From the NCBI RefSeq assembly GCF_947623445.1, contig NC_135241.1, forward strand, positions 1,676,501 to 1,740,500: a stretch of DNA of 64,000 bases, written 5' to 3'. The notes under the pieces are model-generated. The model ran no database searches and was not told the DNA's origin. It saw only the letters and a list, made by a program, of their open reading frames with translations. Both the position numbers and the translations under genes were made by a program. Every line of letters begins with the position of its first letter. The stretch's first letter is position 1. This stretch comes from Clavelina lepadiformis (taxonomy: Eukaryota > Chordata > Ascidiacea > Aplousobranchia > Clavelinidae). Positions 11,201-21,870 of the stretch are shown here, piece after piece.

Positions 11201-14200
11201 TTCAGATTCTTCCAATAACATCGACGGAAAGCCTATTTGCGAACCATCGAGCCATGTCGACTACAACCAGCTCCATATTCTTTCCATTATGCAGGTGAAA
11301 CAAACAATAGCTTATGAAGATGCCAGACGGGTTACCTGTAGGTTCAACGTAGCAGAGCTATCCATCTTAGAAAATTAGCTGCCTTTAACAACAGAAAAAA
11401 TTTCGTCTTGCGACGTTTGCTTTAACTTTTATAAAACAACTTCGGTAAATACAACCAGGCAAGAACTAAGCAACAGTCAATGCACATAAAGCCGATCGCA
11501 TAAAGAAACGTCTATTTCACTAAAAATGAACTTGCACGCATCGGTTCTGAGTCGAAGTTCGCCTGAGTGTTGTTGGTCGTATCATGGCCAAAGTTGGCGG
11601 AGAAAAAGAGACTTTGATGTGATTTTGCAGAATGTAGCGGATGCGGTGCTGGCCATTGCTTACTCCGCGAACGAGCTTCACAAAAGAATTTGTAGCGGTA
11701 GGACTGGTCTATGCCAAGAAGTGTCGAGTATGCGGGGAACCAATATATTTGCCATGGAGGTCGCAGAAATCATGAAAAATATTTCATTCACGGGTGGCTA
11801 TGACATCACTATTGTAGTGTTCTAGATTTATCTCATCAAAATAATTTCAACAGCGGCGCTTTTTGTTTCCTGTGGATGATATAATTAACGCAGAGCATAG
11901 AATTTGTGCCATTATTGTACTTTTGTTATTACTACCAAGGTATCAATGGAAATACCGTTAGTTTTGACGAAAACCAGGATGGTCCGGCGAAGTATGACGT
12001 CATAATTTACAACAACACGATTCAACGGAAAGACAACGATAAAAAATGGGTTAAGGCGGCAGTTTACAATTTCACTGGTACGTTGTTTCAATATTTCTTC
12101 AAATATTGATCATGTGCAATCTAATTAGTGATTCTTGCGTTTTGCTGAACCTGGCGATATACCTAGGCCGGAATAATCCCACCTAATACGGGATACCAGG
12201 CTAAAACAAAAACTTTTCGGTAATGTTGAGTTTTTCAAATAGTTTCGAAAGTTTGAGCATTAGTAGTGAATGAAATGAAAGAATCTACCAAAAACTACAA
12301 ATATGATCCTTATTATGAACGTATTCCAGCGTTAGAATAAGGACAGAGGAAGCTCTGCTAACCTTGGGAACAGATTGTGTTCGATTGCGTAGTTGCTTTA
12401 CTTAGTCTCATTATTCTCCACTTACATCCCAGAAACAATTTGGATGCAAGCTAATCCCGCCTTCGACAACGCAAGATCCGTTTGCAGCGAATCATGCGCC
12501 GCGGGAGAAATAAGAAAAACGGAAACTTCGGTAACTATAAGCCTAATAAGCCGATACATAAAGATAGAAAGTTGTAAACCAAATGTTTTTTTATCCATGT
12601 GCTATAGTCTAGTTCAGTAATGTTGTCGGAGTGCCACAACTTTTGCGCTTAAAGTGTAAGACAAGTCTAACAACTAGCCAATCACAGAATAGTTACCAGT
12701 AAGTAGGCCAGACCGGAAAAAAACTTTTCTCAACAATATATTTAGCGGTTAAGCAGGTATTGACAAATATGTGTCACAAAAAACGCGAATTCAACACATA
12801 ACTATGATAGAAGGTCATTATTACATCACAATGTACAAAAGATGTGGATGATTCTGATGTTTTGAATAAGTATGAATAGATTGTTCCGTGTACTGTGTAG
12901 GGCACAGGCTACACCAGATAATTACGATTGAAGCGTACTTGCGTGCACAACAGGAATATTATTAAGCCTAAACCAGCTTACCACTGTGAATTTGCTCTGC
13001 TAAATCTAGATGCCAGGCTTCAACTCAGTACAAGCCTGATAAATGAACTTTACCTGATACTAATCGCTTACCTAGGAGACGTATTCCATCTGAAATGCGT
13101 TAGCTACCCTAGCTACCACTACTGCCTAAGTTAATTCAAACTCCAATCATCAGGCATATTGCTTTGTATGTGACGTCGTAATGTCCGCCACCTACGTCAT
13201 AATTAGCGCCATATTGCAATACAACTTTGCCAACAACTGTTTAATCACTAGTATACCGTATTATGAAAAATCCTTTTTCCGATAAACTTACTCACAACTA
13301 TTCTTAGATTTAAGGCCAACTCGTTTTTGGACTTATACCTCACTTTAAAGATAACCACAATTACTATGCTGTCGTGTCCAAGAAACATGCCTGGAAAATT
13401 ACAAATAAAATAGCATTTGTGGGCGAATGGGACTAGTTCGACCTCCTGTACGACTACGGACTACCTATGCAATTGTCAATACATTTGATGGATATTCACA
13501 TTCAAACTAATTACACTTAACGCTGTCTGGAACGTTAGCGCAACATTCAGCTGTTTTCATGTTTGTTTCAAGACCTGCTGCTGGCAATGTATAGAATGCC
13601 TCCCTAACCAGTACGTGGCTGCAAACGGTACGCAATGCGTCGAGTGTGACGAAAAGGAAACTCCAAACGCACAACGAAATGCTTGTGAACCACTGCCTGT
13701 TAGGTAAGCTATTCGGCCTAAGTTGCTTTCTTCTCAGCATTCTTCTAATGTGCGTCAAATTTTTGGTGCGGACAAAGTGGACCAAGGGAACTGTAGGCCT
13801 ACAGCATACCTTTACATATAAGTGGTCTAAAAACGGTTAGGCTAGCTGCCATAAGATAAGTAAAAATTTCGTGACCTGACTGAGTAATTAGGTAGCCAAC
13901 CGGTGACGTCACAATTATTCACTAGAAAACAAAACGTGCATTCGAAAGTGGACGGTAAAGGGCCTTGCAATGCACGGCCTACGAGTTTGGAATGACAACA
14001 CGACCCAGTTACTGCTTAAATCGTGCCCCAATATCTAGTCCAAGTGGCCTAATAATATCTGAGCTCAAACAGAAGGAGAAAACCACCATAGTTTTCACGC
14101 AATAATGACAATGTGTGAATCTGGAAACCGAATACCGAACTGTAGGGTTACAAAAGGTTACAAATGATACATATTAATTAAATAATTTTGATCATTTTTG

Positions 14201-16512
14201 CAGAGACACAAGGTATCACGGTCCTGAGAATATTGCATCGATGGCGCTAAGTGTATTTGGAATCATTGTAACGGTTATAGTCGCAATTATTTTGTACGTG
14301 CACCAAAAAACATCTCTTGTGATGGCATCAAGCAAGGTTAGAAAGTGTTGTATTTATTTGATCGTTTACAAAATCAAGACTCTAAGGTCAGGAAAATTAC
14401 TTAAGTAGACACATCATGAGCTAAATGCCATTTATACTTAAGCAGAAGTAGGCAGTACCGCGGTACCTTATAGTACAGAATTACTGTTCAGCGGTACTTT
14501 TTCAGTACCGATACTGGTACTGTCGGTACTTTTTGCTGAAAGTACCGAATTACTTTTTTTTAAGTAATTGGCCTATAAGTCGGTTTCCGTACTCGGCATA
14601 TTTTTTAAATGGTTACCTAAAGTTTTGAGAAGTATGTTTTTCAAGAATGCCAATTTTGGACTTTTTGTTCTTTTTTAATCTAAAAATGTATGACAAAGTC
14701 GCAAAGAGTGAGTTCACATATTTTTGGACCTGAAGTGACTATTATCGGGGTCATAATGTCGGCAAAAATTGCGCTGTACAAAAAGTACCGGCAAAGTACC
14801 GAACAACGTTTTTGAAATAATACCGAATACTGAAACCGTCGGTACATTTTTGCCAAGTACCGGTACCGTTACCGACGGTACTTTCAAAGTACCGACTGCC
14901 CACCTCTGCTTATAAGTTAATTCGTTTGACAGGAATTATGCGGCGTTATGTTACTTGGTTCCCTCATCTGTCTGACCAGCACATTTGCTTTTGTCAGTCC
15001 AACTAATGTTGCCTCGTGCGCCGTCTCGCGGGCGTTCTTGGCAATCGGTCCAACGTTGATGTATTCAGCATTGATCACCAAGACTGTTCGTGTTGTTATC
15101 ATTTTCAAGTCGTTTGTGCTTTCTACGCAGGTAAACAGCAATCAATCTCAAATAGACTCCAACAGTTAATTAAAATATAGTAATTAACAAAAACATAAAC
15201 AAGCAAAACTAACAAAAAAAAAGTAACCGGTTTTGGGATTAATTACTGCATAGTTCGCAAAACATGACTTGAACTTTTCAGCTCAAAAAATACCTTTCTG
15301 CGAGTTATCAAGTGCTTACGTCACTGGCGCTCACCCTTGTCCAAGGTTTCATTCTTCTCTCTTGGTTCTTTCTTTCTCCACCGGAAACGTCTCTTGTTGT
15401 GAAACAAAACGAAGCTTTTCCAGCATGCAGGTGACGTTTTTTGTGTCGCTATTGTCTTTTAAGGTCAAGAACCTCGTTGATTGCAATGACCTAACGTAAC
15501 CTGCGCAGGTATTACTTGGACTTAAAAGTGCTGATAGGAATGGTCTATCCGCTGTTACTTGTCATAGCGTGTGCTCTGCTAGCAACCGTGAACAGGAAAG
15601 TGCCAACTGGGTTTAACGAGACCTTTTATATTGGTAAGGTCGATTCTTCCACTGAGAAATAGTAAAGTCATGTTGAATTAAAGATGGACAAATAACGTAA
15701 AGCACTTTTCATTCATAGGTTTCGCGATGTACTCCACCTGCGTCATATGGTTGGCTTTCGTCGCTATCTTTGCCACGAACGAATCTAATATTCCTCTTAA
15801 GGTTAGGTTTGCCTGAGCTTAATATATAAAGTAAACAGTATGTATAAACGGAGTATGACTATTTCACCGCATGTTGGTCACGCAGCCTGTCGTTAATGGA
15901 TGTTCGAGAAAAATAAAAATAAATTGTCATTCTGGTCTGATTATATATGATCATGGTGTTTCTTTCTAGGTTGCAACATTTTCTATCAGTTTGAATTTAA
16001 GTGCAATTGTGCTAATAGTGTCCTTATTTGGCTATCGGTGTTATGTCATGGTTTTCAAACCGGAAAGTAACACGTCAGAAAACGTGATGTCGGTACCAAG
16101 AAGGTAAATCTGTTATTCACATTTTACAAGACGATTTCAAAACGCGTTTAAACATAAAAATAACATCAAACAAGACAAGAAAATTTGTTGATTAAAGTAA
16201 ATAGTTGTGTAAAAACAATTCAAGGAGTTTAGGAGAAGTGTCCAGCAGCGAGTCAAGAAACGGGCGTCTTTCAATCCGAGGATCTCTCCAGATATCAAAT
16301 GTCAAAGATTTGAAAGTGACGAAAGTCGAAATAAAATGAATTTCAAGGAAAAACGTGGATTCAGTGAAGACAGTTGTTCACAGTTATCGGTGTTTGGTTT
16401 TGTTGAAAAGAAAGTTTTGCGATGTCATATGTGCTTGGTTGACAATAAAGAAATTGTCTTTGAGCAGTATATTCGCCTAATGCGTATGCACCGTTGTCAT
16501 ATTTCTTCGTAA
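8270..16512 (+). CDS. Complete class C GPCR, metabotropic glutamate receptor-like (gene 3)
   Basis: Twenty-one exons, 945 codons, all phases consistent: 8270-8324 (ATG, signal peptide MKICIVLLCLVCTLVNC), 8530-8573, 8948-9100, 9190-9283, 9420-9562, 9864-10044, 10195-10320, 10514-10675, 10907-11065, 11206-11294, 11631-11793, 11940-12077, 12433-12530, 13573-13703, 14204-14336, 14933-15130, 15282-15430, 15509-15633, 15719-15801, 15970-16103 and 16233-16512. The order is signal peptide, Venus flytrap, nine-Cys linker (CCWQC), 7TM and tail. Aligned by eye to mGluR1, S165, T188, D208 (VPSD), Y236 (TYG) and D318 (IGSDGW) are kept. R78 is Gly and K409 is not Lys. An alpha-amino-acid ligand other than glutamate is therefore likely. 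TM4-TM5 is split by an extra intron at 15431-15508. The 93-codon tail carries a C-x2-C (RCHMC) motif. It acts at the plasma membrane. Confidence 0.92.
9596..9712. repeat. AT-rich low-complexity stretch in intron 5 of gene 3
   Basis: Runs of TTTTATT and TTATTA units occur just downstream of the exon ending at 9562. This is simple sequence with no coding signal. Confidence 0.7.
14443..14908. mobile_element. Non-autonomous hAT-like element (MITE) in intron 15 of gene 3
   Basis: The left end CAGAAGTAGGCAGT and the right end ACTGCCCACCTCTG form terminal inverted repeats of the hAT CAGAGGTGGGCA type. The interior is packed with CGGTAC/GTACCG repeats and has no open frame. The flanking sequences tacttaag and cttataag look like a degraded 8-bp target duplication. 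The element lies wholly inside the intron between the TM1 and TM2-3 exons. Confidence 0.7.
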
Positions 16513-17594
16513 TCAAAGAATTTGTCGGTGTATGGCAACTGACCCGTAGACAAAGCGTTCAAATTTGTTTAAATAATTAAAAATCGTTTCTTATAATTGC
16601 TGACAATAGCCAGGAAGGTTTACATTGGAATTTAAGGTGGTTTAACGGCAATTTCAAAATTGAATATTGATTCTCAGATCTTCAGAGAAAGCCGATTTCT
16701 GTAAGTGGACAGTGGTCAAATATCTTTTCGTCAAAATATACGTTGTGTTAAAGTTTACCAAAGATGAAAATCCAGCACAATATGAAAAAAATGCTTTTCA
16801 GAGAGAACTTCCACGATAACAACCGATGAGGTTATGTTGTGATTGTGCTGAAGGAGTCCAACTTTAGCAAAAAATAGCGTCAGATTTCAATGTAATTTGT
16901 CGTTTCAGATTTTTTGTGTTTTTCCTCAGATCGAGGTTAAGGCATTGCAGACTTACATTAGAATGTCATTAATTTGTTGTATTTGGACCTATTATGACGA
17001 TAGTTTTAAAATCTGAAACATGTGTTCTTTTTCTGATAAAGAAACGCTTGTGTCATCATAATACTGCAGGTTCAATAGTTATTCCAGAATTAAAACATAT
17101 TTAAAAATAATATGTAAGAAAATATTTTTAATTATAATGTTGCACATGTTATGCAAAATACCTCAGCCTGTATAAAACGCCATGTGCAGATTAGAAGAAA
17201 ATATGACAAAAAAAGAAAGTTTCGCGTATAATTCAACAAGGTATGTAGAATGTTTTTTTTACGCTGATGTTAGTCTCATATATATACAATTTATTTTTAA
17301 CGAACAAGTTCTGCACTCACATTTACATTTCCGTATATTTTTTTTTATATTTTATTTTCTTCGCAATATTCAGTAATATGTGTAAAGTCACTACAGTTTA
17401 GTAAGATAAAACCGACCTGAGAAACGCAATAGGAAATTTCTCATTATGAAAAAAAGTATTTCTACATGGGCATTAACAACTTAGTTAAATCCAACAAATT
17501 TTTATTTTATAAACCCAAACGATGTAAAAGCTTTTTCTACTGAAGTATCCCATCTACTACGTCATCATCGTTTGCTTGGTCAGAAGACTGGACA
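16513..17594. other. Spacer between the class C cluster and the rhodopsin-like array
   Basis: AT-rich sequence without a recognisable exon. Sequence shared with the later tandem units begins at about 17525, 70 bases before the first pseudogene exon. Confidence 0.4.
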
Positions 17595-18679
17595 ATGTTT
17601 TGTGACGAAAGCACGAACAACATTTGCGCAAACATTCCGGTCGATTCCTGTCCGAGTTGCAGGTGCTGGTGTAAAATAATCGTTTATTAACCAGGTTATT
17701 AATGTAATTGTTTACAACATTGCTTGCGTAATAGTCTTGGAATCTCATTGCTGTTGTTTAAATGCAGGCTGTGGGTGATTTGGTTATTTTTAGTCGTCCT
17801 GTTTTTCACAGCTTCGTTCATAATTATTGGGCATTGCTTTCTTTTCTTTTATATCATTTACAAACCGAAAAACAGAAAATCTATGTACGCAACAATCTCC
17901 TTTGCAATTTCAGAAATACTTACAGGTTGGGTGCAAGTAATATTACAAACTATCACTGTTATCTTTGTAAACGTATTGTGGCTTCAAGTATATACATGTT
18001 TGAAGTAACGCATTGACATCTGATTGTGAGTGTTTTAAAAAGTGAAAATACAAGTACTAACTTTACTCTTTATTTTGATGATATTTACATTTCAAGGGTT
18101 TACCTCTTTGTTGTCCCCATACCCTACTTACTAAGAACTCTTTGGTCAACGCCTACGGAGCTTGTGCAACTTGAGAAAAATGTGAACACATTGGAAGCGA
18201 CTTTGCTAGGAATCATCTTTGCTTTCTGCAACGATTCTTTTCTTTTCCACTTGTTTCTTATGAGTTACGAGCGTTTTGCTGCCATCAAATGGCCAATTTC
18301 CTTAAAGTTGCAATCGGGCAAACGTTTATTTTTTAAACTGTTGCATTGTGGGTATTGTCCCTAGCAGCAACAACTTACCTTGGTAAGAAAGTGATTGATC
18401 ATTTAAAAGAACTGAAGAGTTCACGGCTAAAGTTTTGTTGGTTGTTGTTTCAGCTTGGTTTTCAAATGCAATCCGCTACACTTACTCTGTCTATTGCTTC
18501 CTGTTCATGACAACCGTAAATTTTGAATATGGTCGCCACCTAGTGGAGGATTTTTATTCACGTCTATTTTGGCAGCGGTTTACATGGTTATGGTAATAAT
18601 GATTGAACAAACGTCTATTTCTTGCACAGACTACGTTGTTCAAAATAGAGAACTAAGAACTAAAAAGTGTAAATTGTGA
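17595..18679 (+). pseudogene. Rhodopsin-like GPCR pseudogene psi1
   Basis: Exons 17595-17662 (N-terminus, C-x7-C-x7-C-x2-C), 17768-17925 (TM1 and start of TM2), 18097-18382 (TM2-TM4, SYERF motif) and 18454-18679 (TM5). They are homologous to exons 2-5 of the A and B genes. Lesions: the exon 3 acceptor (18095-18096) throws the frame out after SEILTG. A one-base deletion relative to psi2 lies near 18325. A ten-base insertion relative to psi2 near 18542 shifts the TM5 frame. Exons for TM6, TM7 and the tail are missing. The N-terminus is shorter than in A and B and begins directly at MFCDES. Confidence 0.8.
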
Positions 18680-19530
18680 GTTAAGATAAATGTGTTCTCA
18701 AATATCACAGAAAATTGATACCAACTGAGAAGGGACAAAGTTTCTTGACAAAATCGCAACAAGGTCTTGTAGTGAGCTATAGAGATAAATGGCTTACTTG
18801 ACCTATACCTGACTGGCTGACTTGGCAAACACTTACTTATAACTACTATATAAGTTTCATTTTATAACGGCGCTTTCTTACAAACTTTCTAGTTTAACAA
18901 GACACAAGCCTGTATAAACCATAATTTAAACTGAGCAAAAGCGTTATTTGCACTTTCGAATCAACAGATTATAGTTTATGGCGAAGTTTTGAGTAAAGTC
19001 ACATATCATTTTGCTGTATTTACGTTTCATTTGAAACGAGCAATATAAACACAAGATTTGCAACGGTCTTGCCATTTTGCACATTGTGTCGTCATCCTGT
19101 TCCTTTCCTTTGTACACTTAAAATTGGCAAAATAACGTTCGAGATATATATAAAGAGATGGTCGTTTTAGTTTTAAATAAACGATTGTAACTAACAAGGA
19201 ACTTGTCTCTAAATTTACTTGGTGCAACGGTCCGCCGTAAGAATAAAACAATCTCTTTGGAGAAAACGGGCGAACAAACTCTTCGTACAAACAGATGCTG
19301 CTTTATTCCAAGTTACAAAGGAAGAAGACATTTGTGTTTTGAAGATCAAATTATTTTTGTTGAAATGGTGTCATTTACGTTTCTCATTTTTCATACATTT
19401 CTTATATGATGTATGGGGTTGAGAATAGCCATTTTTATAACGCATTTGATTGCGAAATGGCGATGACTTCGTTTTTAGATTGATTTGATCGCCCCACAAA
19501 GGTTGTTCCTGATTTTTGTTTGATGTGCGT
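18680..19530. repeat. Conserved 3' flank of the psi units, copy 1
   Basis: This block recurs after psi2 (28918-29768) and psi3 (32460-33311) with few differences. It includes the stretch around 19220-19430. It has no convincing protein, and short reading frames on both strands are shared only because the DNA is duplicated. It ends at the target site of the Mutator-like element. Confidence 0.75.
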
Positions 19531-19539
19531 GCTAGGATC

Positions 19540-19824
19540 CGTGACGCGACACCTTATCGAAAGACACTTTATCGAACGACACTTAATCGAACGACACTTT
19601 ATCGAAAGACACTTAATCGAACGACACCTGATCGAAACGACACCTGATCGAAACGACAGTTGATCGAACGACACTTTATCGAACCGAAAGTTGATCAAAC
19701 GACACTTTATCGAACCGACAGTTAATCAAAACGACAGTTGATCGAACGACACTTTATCGAACCGACAGTTCAAGCAAGATTTTTGCGTGTTTCTCAAACA
19801 TTGAAACAATGGGTCATTGTGATG
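19540..19824 (+). repeat. Left terminal inverted repeat of the MULE
   Basis: It consists mostly of about 15 tandem 15-16-bp units of the form CGACACTTTATCGAA with variants (ACAGTTGATC, ACACCTGATC). The last 60 bases have a unique sequence. It matches the right repeat in reverse complement. Confidence 0.85.
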
Positions 19825-20375
19825 TTCAGCTATCTGTCCATGTTTGTTTGATAAAGTTGGATTTTGTAATTTTTGAGATATTGTGATATTTATATAATTT
19901 TGCTCTCTCTCCGCATTGAAACGTATTACTCATTTACGCACCAATAACTTGACTAACTATTCTTTTTCGTTCTCTTTTCACAGCGGGGGCGCGGCGTAAC
20001 AAGAAGAATTTATAGAAATGTGTCACTTTTAGAAATGCTTAATTTATACTAAATTCACTTTCTTCAGTTTTACAATTATGATGTATACAGGAAGCCAGAT
20101 GATGTTTCTACTAACCTGTAATAATCTCATCAGTCTACGACGCATAGGTTTCTAGTAATTAACGATTGCAAATGTGTGTGCGGGGTTGGCCACACCTAGT
20201 TTTTTTTAGTAAACTCGCGAGCCTGGTTAGGATAGGGTTAAAAGATCCACAATTTATTGAAACAACTGACGATATGCACTGTTAAAAGAACGACAATTTA
20301 TTAAAAGAACTGACAACATGCACTGTTAAAAGCACGACAACTGACGAAGTGCACATTTCAATCGCATTCATTTAA

Positions 20376-20729
20376 TTACAAGTTGTGTGCAATTGCTCGA
20401 AGATAACTTTTTATGTCCATATTTGTTGAGTCATAATTTTCAACTATACTCTTCAGCCGTTGGTTGACCGCGTCGTAGCGCTTCTTCCGAGGTGGGCCAT
20501 CGATTCCAGCACTCAATTGCTCAATTAACATTTCGTTGGAACCTTGTTCCCGCTTAATTTTTTTGACGAGTCTTCGAAGCGTCAAATGGGATAATGAGAC
20601 ACGCTTGCTGAAAGCATTGTGCCATCCTTCAATGCTATTATTCGTTCGTGGAAGGTCATCTTGAACCCGGTGGAAAACATTCCAACACCGGATAGGAAAT
20701 AGAGGTTGACAACGATTCCTGCGACACAA
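20376..20729 (-). pseudogene. MULE transposase C-terminal remnant
   Basis: A 117-codon frame contains TNNSIEGWHNAF, the hallmark of the C-terminal part of MULE transposases (often FLYWCH-linked). It is followed by a charged region (RKKRYD). A plausible intron in front of it, on the minus strand, has a donor near 20760 and an acceptor at about 20717. The catalytic DDE core is absent, so this is a fragment. Confidence 0.75.
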
Positions 20730-20877
20730 TCGTCCAATCCAAGTAGTTTCGTTTACTTACCTGATGCCTCATTAATACAATAATTCACACTCACTTCAGT
20801 ACATTGACTCTGTTATCTCAATCGTACCAATCACAAGAAGAGCAAAATATCTGTATTCACACTTCAACAACACAGCA

Positions 20878-21066
20878 TTAAAGTGACACTTGATGCTGCT
20901 TGCTTTGTGAAAGTTTTTCAACATCTGGTGACAAGTCATATGAAGCAAGAACCAGAACATTTTCTAAATAGGCGTCGGAAATGCGTGATCTTAGCTTGCT
21001 TTTCGTGAATTTCATTGTTGAAAATATTTGTTCACATGTGTACGTGCTACCAAGCATCGAAGCCAT
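20878..21066 (-). pseudogene. hAT-type dimerisation-domain fragment captured in the MULE
   Basis: The 62-codon frame has the pattern STYTCEQIFSTMKFTKSKLR, then RISDAYLENVL and a downstream DLSPD. This is the C-terminal dimerisation region of hAT transposase-derived proteins (ZBED/GTF2IRD2-like). It lies within the MULE borders on the same strand as the MULE remnant. It is either a captured host or hAT gene fragment or a nested insertion. Confidence 0.65.
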
Positions 21067-21406
21067 TTATTTTGCGCTGTCGGTCAAGCTGGGATAAAGA
21101 CTACTTTCAAGAAGCTACTTTGTGTAAAACTCAGGCAGCGACATGCCCCTTGCTATTAAATTTTGCCTTCAATTCCTTACTCTTTGTATCTATAATGACT
21201 AGTCTAGTCTACTGTACAGACAATCTCGTACTTAGTAATTCTCGTGCGTATTCTTGTGATATCTTATTAATATGTGGGCGGGCCGGCCGCCATGCGAAAT
21301 CGAACACTTTATGATACAAATATAAAATATAGATATAAAATATAAATCGTCAACTTTATGATATATACATCACAATTCATTAATGCACACCATTACAAAG
21401 ACCGCA

Positions 21407-21691
21407 CATCACAATGGCTCATTGTTTCAATGTTTGAGAAACACGCAAAAATCTTGCTTGAACTGTCGGTTCGATAAAGTGTCGTTCGATCAACTGTCGT
21501 TTTGATTAACTGTCGGTTCGATAAAGTGTCGTTCGATCAGCTGTCGTTTCGATAAAGTGTCGTTCGATCAACTGTCGGCTCGATTAACTGTCGTTCGATC
21601 AAGTGTCTTTCGATCAGCTGTCGTTTCGATCAGGTGTCGTTCGATAAAGTGTCTTTCGATAAAGTGTCTTTCGATAAGGTGTCGTAGTACC
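21407..21691 (-). repeat. Right terminal inverted repeat of the MULE
   Basis: Reverse complement of the left repeat with the same 15-16-bp units (TTCGATAAAGTGTCG). The order of unit variants differs somewhat between the two ends, suggesting unit gain or loss or conversion since insertion. Confidence 0.85.
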
Positions 21692-21870
21692 GCTAGGATC
21701 ATGGATTTTGTCCGATCGAATAACAATATATTAAATATTTTACTTTCAATCAAAGCCGATGGAAGACACGTTGATTTAAATTTTTCTACCAGGAGTGCGA
21801 CAGTGCACTTGCTTCGCTGAGAAAAGACATTCGCTGAAGGTGTGCTTCAAGAGAACGTAATATAAGCCAA

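Larger units (their letters stand above)
19540..21691 (-). mobile_element. Mutator-like element (MULE), non-autonomous, inserted between psi1 and A1
   Basis: The element is 2152 bp and is flanked by a perfect 9-bp target duplication GCTAGGATC (19531-19539 and 21692-21700). The same site occurs once, empty, in the duplicated units at 29769-29777 and 33312-33320, which confirms the borders. Terminal inverted repeats are about 285 bp. Inside, on the minus strand, are a MULE transposase C-terminal remnant and a fragment resembling the hAT dimerisation domain. The coding capacity is too small for a full transposase, so it would depend on a helper. Terminal bases are CGTGAC on the left and GGTACT on the right end read inward. 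Confidence 0.85.

Noticed and set aside
17926..18008. Read-through of exon 2 in psi1 that extends the hydrophobic frame after SEILTG
   Set aside because: The matching A and B genes splice at this point in TM2, and the spliced version gives a better TM2. The open frame is intron sequence.
19435..19698. Repetitive frame rich in SIKCRSIKC-type repeats (and its counterpart at 21557-21820)
   Set aside because: It is a translation of the 15-16-bp repeats in the MULE ends, with no protein-like composition.
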